From NCBI RefSeq assembly GCF_001294575.1, contig NZ_CP012676.1:2108001-2172000 (forward strand): 64,000 bases of DNA. The letters run 5' to 3'. The first letter of the stretch is position 1. Every line of letters starts with the position of its first letter. The notes below the pieces were generated by a model that had not been told where the DNA came from, made no database searches, and worked only from the letters and a program-made list of their open reading frames with translations. Source of the DNA: Pseudomonas versuta (lineage in GTDB: Bacteria; Pseudomonadota; Gammaproteobacteria; Pseudomonadales; Pseudomonadaceae). The translations under genes were made by a program, and so were the position numbers. Shown here piece by piece: positions 58,060-64,000 of this stretch.

Positions 58060-59433
58060 ATGACGCGCGTCACACTCGCCCAGCAGCTGGCGGCTTCGCT
58101 GGTCGAGCAAATCGGCAATGGCACATACCGCGCAGGCGATCGTTTGCCGTCGCTGCGTGAATGCATGCGCCTGTTCGGCCATTCAAAAAATACGGTGATC
58201 AACGCCTACGAATCACTGGCGTCCCAAGGCCTGGTCGAGGCCCGTCACGGGCTCGGTTTCTTCGTGCGCCCTGGCGCCCCTGCCACTCACGAATCCGATG
58301 ACCCTTTGCCCTACGCCCGGGCCATGGACACGGTATGGCTGATGCGCCAGCAATTTGTCCGCGAGCCCGGCCAGTCGCCGCTTGGCGAAGGCTTCCCGCC
58401 AGTGGACTGGCTGATGGACATGCGGCTGGACAAATTCACCCGGCAGATCATGCGCACCGGCGTCAGCACCCTGTTTCGCTATGGCAACCGCCTGGGGAAC
58501 GCCGGCCTGCGCCAGCACCTGGTACAGAAGCTGGCGAGCTATTCGATTAGCGCCACGCCCCGGCAAATCGTCACCACCCATGGGGCCAACCATGCACTGG
58601 ACCTGATCGTGCGGCGCTTTGTTGCCCCGGGCGATACGGTGCTGGTGGAAGACCCCGGCTACTACCCCCTGTTCGGCAAGCTGCAACTGCAAGGTGCGCG
58701 CATGCTGCCAGTACCGCGTTTGCCCGACGGGCCGGACATCCAGGTGCTGGAGCAGCATCTGCGCCTGCACAAGCCAAAGCTGTTCTTCATTCAATCGGTG
58801 GGCCACAACCCTACCGGTTCCGATATCTCGCCAGGCGTTGCCCATCGCCTGGTGCAACTGGCACAGGCGCACAATTTTATTCTGGTGGATGACGATGCAC
58901 TGGCCGACTTCAAGCCGGCTTCGGCCATCAAGGTTTCGGCACTGGATCAGCTCCGGCACTCACTGTATGTGGGCAGCTTTTCCAAATCGGTCTCGGCCGC
59001 ACTCAGGGTCGGCTTCATCGCCGGCAGCAAGGAGCTGATTGACGAACTGGGTGACCTGAAGATGCTGTTGCACACCAGCTCATCGGAGTTCTGTGAGCGC
59101 ACGGTGGATGTGATTTTGATGGAGGGGCATTTCCTGCGGCATCTGATCCGCCTTCAGGAACGGCTCAAGGCCGCGACGACGGCCGGCCTGCAGATGCTCG
59201 ACGAGATTGGCGCCCAAGTGTTTTGCCGCCCTGAGCAGAGCCTCTACCTGTGGGCCAGGTTCAAGCACATTGACGATGCCCGGGAGCTGACTCGCCAACT
59301 GCTGCCCAAGGGTTTCATGATTGCCCCGGGGCACATCTTTTCCCCCGAGCAGTCGCGGATCAACCCCTGGACCCGGCTCAATGTGGCGTACTTGAATGAC
59401 CCCTTGCTGATGGCTATTTTCAAGGACACCTGA
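58060..59433 (+). CDS. MocR-type GntR/aminotransferase regulator
   Basis: Regulator of 457 residues combining a GntR winged helix (residues 1-75; QIGNGTYRAGDRLPSLRECM, FGHSKNTVINAYESLASQGL) with a class I aminotransferase-like domain. PLP-binding elements are intact: NPTG in VGHNPTGSDIS and the Schiff-base Lys in SFSKSVSAALRVGFIAG. It diverges from mvaA with a 125-base gap, so it is a candidate controller of the HMG-CoA reductase unit; M20 amidohydrolase downstream is another possible target. PLP binding suggests an amino compound as effector. Confidence 0.87.
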   Translation: MTRVTLAQQLAASLVEQIGNGTYRAGDRLPSLRECMRLFGHSKNTVINAYESLASQGLVEARHGLGFFVRPGAPATHESDDPLPYARAMDTVWLMRQQFVREPGQSPLGEGFPPVDWLMDMRLDKFTRQIMRTGVSTLFRYGNRLGNAGLRQHLVQKLASYSISATPRQIVTTHGANHALDLIVRRFVAPGDTVLVEDPGYYPLFGKLQLQGARMLPVPRLPDGPDIQVLEQHLRLHKPKLFFIQSVGHNPTGSDISPGVAHRLVQLAQAHNFILVDDDALADFKPASAIKVSALDQLRHSLYVGSFSKSVSAALRVGFIAGSKELIDELGDLKMLLHTSSSEFCERTVDVILMEGHFLRHLIRLQERLKAATTAGLQMLDEIGAQVFCRPEQSLYLWARFKHIDDARELTRQLLPKGFMIAPGHIFSPEQSRINPWTRLNVAYLNDPLLMAIFKDT

Positions 59434-59451
59434 GCAACATCGCTGCCCCCC

Positions 59452-59475
59452 CTGCAGGAGCGAGCCTCGCGATGG
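59452..59475. repeat. REP fragment
   Basis: CCTGCAGGAGCGAGCCTCGC followed by GATGGCAGCG: one REP arm with internal deletion. Confidence 0.65.
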
Positions 59476-59596
59476 CAGCGATGGAGGCCCCACCGCCAAT
59501 GCCCGGTAATCGAACACTTTTCGGCTGCCGGCCTTTGAACCCGTCAAGGCAACCACATACCCTGCCCGGATCCAAAACAACAAGAAGTGAACCGCC

Positions 59597-60934
59597 ATGC
59601 CCATGCCCCTACGACCTGGTCTCTTATACCTTGCGTTGCTCAGCGCAATGACCGTGACCACGACCCAGGCCGCCGACCTGAGCTGGGTTGACCCGGCTGT
59701 AGCCTCAGTCAACCAGGAGGTGATTGACCTGCGCCATACCATTCACCAGAACCCCGAGCTGGGCAATATGGAGGTTAAAACCGCAGCGCTGGTGGCCGAT
59801 CGACTCAAGGCGCTGGGTCTCGAAGTGCGTACCCAGGTCGGCAAGACAGGTGTGGTCGGCGTGCTCAAGGGCGGCCTCCCCGGCCCGGTGGTGGCGCTGC
59901 GTGCCGATATGGACGCGCTGCCCGTCAAGGAACTGAACGACCTGCCCTATGCCAGTAAAGCCACTGGCGTACGCCTGGGTAAAACCGTGCCGGTCATGCA
60001 TGCCTGTGGGCATGACACCCATACCGCCATGCTGTTGGGCGCAGCCAGGGTACTGGCCGAGCATCGGGACCAGGTGGCCGGTACGGTGGTGTTCCTGTTC
60101 CAGCCGGCCGAAGAAGGCGCCGCCGATGTGGACGACTCGCAAACCGATACGCTGATCGGAGCCCAGGCCATGATCCGTGACGGTGCACTGGACTCGCCCA
60201 AGGTTGAAGCCGTGTTCGGGGTTCACGTGATGGCGGGCTACCCGACCGGGCACCTGTATTACAAAGCCGGAACGGTACTTAACAGCAGCGATCAGTTCCG
60301 CATCACCGTGGACGGTCAGCAAACCCATGGCTCGGCACCCTGGAGCGGGGTTGATCCGATTGTTGCCAGCGGCGCCATCATTGGCGCACTGCAGACCTTG
60401 GTGAGTCGTCGTGCGGACCTGAGCCAGGGCATGGCCGTGGTCAGTGTCGGCACCATCAATGGCGGCTCGGCCAGCAACATCATCGCGCAGACAGTCGAAC
60501 TCACCGGGACCATCCGCAGCAACAGCCCGGCGATCCGCGACACCATCCTGAAAAAAATGCCGCCGCTGGTTCAGGGCATTGCCAGTGCCTATGAGACCCG
60601 GGCCGATCTGCAGGTGACCAACCATACCCCGGTGACCGTCAACAATCCGATCCTGACCGAGGCCATGGTGCCGGCGCTGGAACTGGCAGCGCCGGGCAAG
60701 GTTGAGCGCCTGCCTGCATCGCTGTCGCCCAGCGAAGACTTCTCGTATTACGCGCAAAAAGTCCCGGGGCTGTTCGTGTTTCTGGGGGCCACTCCCGCAG
60801 ACCAGGACATGGCCTCGGCCCCCAACAATCACAGCCCCTACTTCACCGCCGATGACGCGACCCTGGCCACCGGTGTAAAGGCGCACGTGCAGTTCGTGCT
60901 CAATTACCCGGGGCGAGCCAACAGCAAGTCGTGA
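59597..60934 (+). CDS. Secreted M20-family amidohydrolase
   Basis: Exported metallo-amidohydrolase of 445 residues in the M20D (IAA-amino acid hydrolase/hippurate hydrolase) group. A signal peptide ends at TTTQA-A (about residue 25). Metal-site features: VVALRADMDALPV, HACGHDTH (His and Cys/His ligands) and FQPAEEGA with the catalytic Glu pair; the distal His lies in NNHSPYF. Such enzymes release an amino acid or acyl group from an N-acyl conjugate. Export to the periplasm is common in pseudomonad members. Substrate unknown. Confidence 0.88.
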   Translation: MPMPLRPGLLYLALLSAMTVTTTQAADLSWVDPAVASVNQEVIDLRHTIHQNPELGNMEVKTAALVADRLKALGLEVRTQVGKTGVVGVLKGGLPGPVVALRADMDALPVKELNDLPYASKATGVRLGKTVPVMHACGHDTHTAMLLGAARVLAEHRDQVAGTVVFLFQPAEEGAADVDDSQTDTLIGAQAMIRDGALDSPKVEAVFGVHVMAGYPTGHLYYKAGTVLNSSDQFRITVDGQQTHGSAPWSGVDPIVASGAIIGALQTLVSRRADLSQGMAVVSVGTINGGSASNIIAQTVELTGTIRSNSPAIRDTILKKMPPLVQGIASAYETRADLQVTNHTPVTVNNPILTEAMVPALELAAPGKVERLPASLSPSEDFSYYAQKVPGLFVFLGATPADQDMASAPNNHSPYFTADDATLATGVKAHVQFVLNYPGRANSKS

Positions 60935-60952
60935 CCGCTGCCAGACCGCAAG

Positions 60953-61627
60953 TTACTGAACAGCCTGCTCTTCAGTAACCTGCGGTATGCCGAGGATGTC
61001 GTTGACGATGGCGTTGTATTCCAGCCGTGACGTATTCCTGAACTCGATGGTGACGAATTCCGTGTCGTGGACCGGCCCCCGCTCGGTCACCAGATGCTTG
61101 ATGTTATCGGCCCGGGCACCCAATACCTCCTTGAGCCGGTTCATTGTCAGGGTACCGGTCGGAGCCACCAGCCTGACCACGTGCACCTTCAGGTAATCGC
61201 GGTACTTTCGCTCCAGCGGTCCAAGGATCGCCAGAATCACCAGGATCAAGACTGCGGCCGCCACCGACAGCGTATACAGCCCGCCGCCCACCGACAGGCC
61301 AATGGCGGCCACTGCCCACAAACTGGCCGCCGTGTTCAGGCCCCTGATCACGGCACCCCGCTGCAAAATTGAGCCCGCCCCCAAAAAGCCGATGCCGGTC
61401 ACCACCTGCGCCGCGATCCGCGAAGGGTCCAGTCGGGTACCGGGCATGGTCAGCGCCTGCTCGAAACCAAAGGCCGAAACCATCATGAACAGGCAGGCCC
61501 CGGTACACACCAGCATGTGGGTGCGAAGCCCTGCGGACCAAAACAGATGCTCGCGTTGAAGCCCGATCAGACAGCCCAGCAAGGCCGCCAACAACAACCG
61601 TAAACACATTTCCGGATCAGTAATCAT
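60953..61627 (-). CDS. MgtC/SapB-family membrane protein
   Basis: From ATG 61627 (GGGGGA upstream) the product has 224 residues: four to five membrane segments in the MgtC domain (LLLAALLGCLIGLQREH, VTGIGFLGAGSILQRG, GLNTAASLWAVAAIGL) and a C-terminal ACT-like soluble domain. The conserved Asp of MgtC is replaced or shifted in the N-terminal segment, so I do not claim Mg-stress function. The frame extends 26 codons upstream without a membrane signal. Confidence 0.83.
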   Translation of the reverse strand: MITDPEMCLRLLLAALLGCLIGLQREHLFWSAGLRTHMLVCTGACLFMMVSAFGFEQALTMPGTRLDPSRIAAQVVTGIGFLGAGSILQRGAVIRGLNTAASLWAVAAIGLSVGGGLYTLSVAAAVLILVILAILGPLERKYRDYLKVHVVRLVAPTGTLTMNRLKEVLGARADNIKHLVTERGPVHDTEFVTIEFRNTSRLEYNAIVNDILGIPQVTEEQAVQ

Positions 61628-61808
61628 CGCACGCGTCCCCCCGCAAACTTTCGAGCATAGCCAAGCTTTGGGGATCGGCCACAGATCATCGGCATCACGA
61701 CACAATGAGACAGATCCGCGGCCAGGGGAGTGACTTTACCCGGCGTCACTTCTAGTATCGGCCCGCCCTACCGCCCCTCCCTAAAAATAATGTATGGAAA
61801 CTCCGATA

Positions 61809-63038
61809 ATGCCCTTCACTCGCACCCTGCTCGCCCTCTCTTTAGGCATGGCTCTGCTGCAAAACCCGGCCTTCGCCGCCCCGCCCCTGTCGATGACCAA
61901 TGGTGTCGCGCAGGTCAATACCCAGGACAGCAATGCCTGGGTCGAAATCAACAAGGCGGCCTTTGAAAACAATATCCGGGTGCTGCAAACCACCCTGGAT
62001 GGCAAGTCGAAAATCTGCGCCGTACTCAAGGCTGATGCCTACGGTCACGGTATCGGTCTGCTGATGCCGTCAGTGATTGCCATGGGCGTTCCCTGTGTCG
62101 GGGTCGCCAGCAACGAAGAGGCCCGTGTGGTGCGTGAAAGCGGCTTCAAGGGCCAGTTGATCCGCGTACGCACCGCCGCCCTCAGCGAACTGGAAGCGGC
62201 ACTGCCCTACAACATGGAAGAACTGGTGGGCAACCTCGATTTCGCGGTCAAGGCCAGCCTGATTGCCGAGCAGCACGGCCGCCCGCTGGTGGTACACCTG
62301 GGGCTGAACTCCAGCGGCATGAGCCGTAACGGCGTTGAGATGACCACCGCAGAAGGTCGCCGTGACGCGGTCGCCATCACCAAAGTGCCGAACCTGGAAA
62401 TACGGGCGATCATGACCCACTTCGCGGTCGAGGATGCCGACGACGTACGCGCCGGGCTCAAGGCCTTCAATCAGCAGGCAGAGTGGCTGATGAATGTTGC
62501 CGGGCTCGATCGCAGCAAAATAACCCTGCATGCCGCCAACTCGTTCGCCACCCTGGAAGTGCCCGAGTCGCACCTGGACATGGTCCGCCCGGGCGGCGCG
62601 CTGTTCGGTGACACCGTGCCGTCGCACACCGATTACAAGCGCGTGATGCAGTTCAAGTCCCACGTGGCCTCGGTCAACAGCTACCCCAAGGGCAATACCG
62701 TCGGTTATGACCGCACCTACACCCTGGGCCGTGACTCGAAACTGGCCAACATCACGGTTGGCTACTCCGACGGCTACCGCCGTGCGTTCACCAACAAAGG
62801 CATCGTGCTGATCAACGGCCACCGCGTGCCAGTGGTGGGCAAAGTGTCGATGAACACACTGATGGTTGACGTCACCGATGCCACGGATGTGAAAAGCGGT
62901 GATGAAGTGGTGCTGTTCGGCCAGCAGGGCAAGGCGCAAATCAGCCAGGCAGAAGTCGAAGACATCAACGGCGCGCTGCTTGCCGACCTGTACACCGTAT
63001 GGGGCAACTCCAACCCGAAAATCCTGATCGACCAATAA
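61809..63038 (+). CDS. Periplasmic broad-specificity amino-acid racemase
   Basis: PLP enzyme of the alanine-racemase fold that racemises several basic and other amino acids, known from P. taetrolens and P. putida. From ATG 61809 it has a signal peptide (MPFTRTLLALSLGMALLQNP, cleaved after AFA) and 409 residues. PLP Lys in CAVLKADAYGHGIG, catalytic Tyr in GNTVGYDRTYTLGRD, and the substrate-site segment VGKVSMNTLMVDVTD are present. ATG 61794 lacks a ribosome site, while GGAA precedes 61809. It lies downstream of the divergent mgtC-like gene. Confidence 0.93.
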   Translation: MPFTRTLLALSLGMALLQNPAFAAPPLSMTNGVAQVNTQDSNAWVEINKAAFENNIRVLQTTLDGKSKICAVLKADAYGHGIGLLMPSVIAMGVPCVGVASNEEARVVRESGFKGQLIRVRTAALSELEAALPYNMEELVGNLDFAVKASLIAEQHGRPLVVHLGLNSSGMSRNGVEMTTAEGRRDAVAITKVPNLEIRAIMTHFAVEDADDVRAGLKAFNQQAEWLMNVAGLDRSKITLHAANSFATLEVPESHLDMVRPGGALFGDTVPSHTDYKRVMQFKSHVASVNSYPKGNTVGYDRTYTLGRDSKLANITVGYSDGYRRAFTNKGIVLINGHRVPVVGKVSMNTLMVDVTDATDVKSGDEVVLFGQQGKAQISQAEVEDINGALLADLYTVWGNSNPKILIDQ

Positions 63039-63042
63039 CAAC

Positions 63043-63063
63043 CTGAAATCTGAAATCTGAAAT
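63043..63063. repeat. Short tandem heptamer (CTGAAAT)x3
   Basis: Three perfect copies of CTGAAAT directly after the racemase stop, before the REPIN. Confidence 0.8.
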
Positions 63064-63069
63064 CTGAAG

Positions 63070-63140
63070 CTGTAGGAGCGAGCTTGCTCGCGAGCTCTAT
63101 CCATATGGCACCTCAAATCGCCAAAAGCTCGCTCCTACAG
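63070..63140. repeat. REPIN after the racemase gene
   Basis: Left arm CTGTAGGAGCGAGCTTGCTC; right arm truncated to AAAAGCTCGCTCCTACAG. Confidence 0.85.
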
Positions 63141-63204
63141 TCAGTCCGTCAGTCCTTCAACTGCATGAACACCCCCTCCGGCAAACGCGAATCGTAAAGA
63201 TTGG

Positions 63205-63227
63205 TAAATAGCATTGATTGTTATTTA
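63205..63227. promoter_or_regulatory. Possible Fur box of the siderophore receptor gene
   Basis: TAAATAGCATTGATTGTTAT plus TTA is an imperfect palindrome (TAAATA/TATTTA ends) that fits the general Fur-box layout in about 14 of 20 positions, 67 bases before the receptor start. Fits iron-repressed expression. Confidence 0.45.
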
Positions 63228-63293
63228 CGCAAATGTGAAAATTTGTAACCAATTCTCGTTTACGCAGTTCCTTGCCCGGAGTATTCGCAGATC

Positions 63294-64000
63294 ATGCGCA
63301 AAATATTCACCCTGCCCACGTCAGCCCTCACGCTGATCGCCCTGGGCGTTCTCAACAGTGCCGTTGCCGACACCCTGGACCTGCCCTCCACCAGCATCAC
63401 TGGCGACAGTGAGGACGCGCCGCAGGGTTATCAGGCCAGGCCGAATGCCAGCACCACGCGGCTGAACCTGACCGCAGGGCAAACTCCACAAGGCGTGACC
63501 AGCATCAAGCGCGAGCAACTGGATGACTTCAAACTCAACAGTATCCGCGACGTGCTGGACAGTACTCCGGGGGTCAACGTGCAGAAGATCGAGACCGATC
63601 GTACTTACTTCACGGCCCGCGGTTTCGACATCACCAACTTCCAGTACGACGGCATGGGGATGCCATTGAATGGCGGGTTGCTGGTGGGCGATATCGACAC
63701 GGCGCCTTATGAGCAAGTGGACATTTTGCACGGTGCCAACGGCCTGATGACCGGCAGCGGCAACCCCTCGGCCACGGTCAACTTTGTGCGCAAACGCCCC
63801 ACCTATGACACCGAAGCCAAGGTCAGTGTCAGTGCCGGTTCCTGGGACAAACGCCGCGTCGACCTCGATGTCTCCGGGCCTCTGACCGACTCGGGGAATG
63901 TGCGCGGACGGGTGATTTACGCCAACGAGGTGGGCAATTCCTACCTGGACCGCTACTCGCGGGAGAAGAATATTTTCAGCGGCCTGCTGGCCTTCGACCT
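63294..64000 (+). CDS. TonB-dependent siderophore receptor, partial (3' end outside window)
   Basis: First 235 residues of an outer-membrane ferric-siderophore receptor. A signal peptide (TLIALGVLNSAVA) is followed by the N-terminal stretch LDLPSTSITGD, which fits a TonB-box region, then the plug with STPGVNVQKIETDRTYFTAR and the IDTAPYEQVDILHGANGLMT motif of siderophore receptors (TIGR01783 type). There is no N-terminal signalling (STN) domain, so it is not a FecA-like transducer. The siderophore cannot be told from this part. Confidence 0.9.
   Translation, partial: MRKIFTLPTSALTLIALGVLNSAVADTLDLPSTSITGDSEDAPQGYQARPNASTTRLNLTAGQTPQGVTSIKREQLDDFKLNSIRDVLDSTPGVNVQKIETDRTYFTARGFDITNFQYDGMGMPLNGGLLVGDIDTAPYEQVDILHGANGLMTGSGNPSATVNFVRKRPTYDTEAKVSVSAGSWDKRRVDLDVSGPLTDSGNVRGRVIYANEVGNSYLDRYSREKNIFSGLLAFD

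Noticed and set aside
59705..60886. 393-codon open frame antisense to the M20 amidohydrolase
   Set aside because: Mirror frame rich in His/Gln/Gly runs from the reverse strand, no domain seen.
62070..63116. 348-codon open frame antisense to the racemase
   Set aside because: Mirror frame; it also crosses the heptamer repeats, giving the repetitive start of its translation.

Overview
The window reads as chromosomal DNA of a Pseudomonas of the fluorescens/fragi/lundensis/taetrolens kind. It has an AprA-type protease and family I.3 lipase operon, a complete 2-ketogluconate (kgu) operon with its PtxS operators, an MvaT-family nucleoid protein, two-gene pqiA, and many Pseudomonas REP/REPIN palindromes. 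A secreted broad-specificity amino-acid racemase close to that of P. taetrolens and a class II HMG-CoA reductase close to that of P. mevalonii point the same way. Species is not resolved. I see no transposase, prophage, CRISPR array or rRNA.

Layout. 1-7.65 kb, minus strand: aprA-inh-aprD-aprE-aprF-lipA, protease and lipase with their shared type I exporter; lipA runs off the left edge. 8.2-13.5 kb, plus strand: ptxS-kguE-kguK-kguT-kguD. 13.5-17.3 kb, minus: a predicted amine/polyamine module (AraC-like regulator, FAD amine oxidase, cupin, periplasmic binding protein). 17.5-27 kb: mixed housekeeping and accessory genes (DUF1652, UvrD-like helicase, pirin, punC/punR purine efflux pair, DUF4174, DedA, His-tailed EamA exporter). 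27.4 kb: tRNA-Leu(TAA). 28-31.8 kb: pqiA-pqiA-pqiB-pqiC lipid-transport operon. 32-35.8 kb: small unknown genes, an mvaT paralogue, a fleN paralogue and a 1.2-kb AT-rich stretch with no convincing gene. 35.8-37.6 kb: gamma-glutamyltransferase lipoprotein. 37.8-41.0 kb: 2OG dioxygenase-metQ-metN-metI. 41.5-53.3 kb: a ten-gene operon (TonB receptor, flavin monooxygenase, five-part peptide-type ABC importer, alpha/beta hydrolase, two CMD proteins), preceded by a LysR gene at 53.65-54.6 kb. 54.7-57.9 kb: HMG-CoA reductase with a two-part TctA-like transporter, divergent from a MocR-type regulator. 59.6-64 kb: secreted M20 amidohydrolase, MgtC-like protein, periplasmic racemase, and the start of a TonB-dependent siderophore receptor.

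The most interesting parts are the ten-gene import/oxidation operon, whose substrate is unknown and whose permease gene dppB carries an apparent one-base frameshift, and the HMG-CoA reductase/TctA-like locus, which looks like a mevalonate uptake and catabolism unit without a binding protein. Several small items (a stand-alone SecD-P1-like secreted protein, a fleN paralogue away from flagellar genes, a 91-bp inverted-repeat element near the tRNA, a 44-codon gene) are also recorded.
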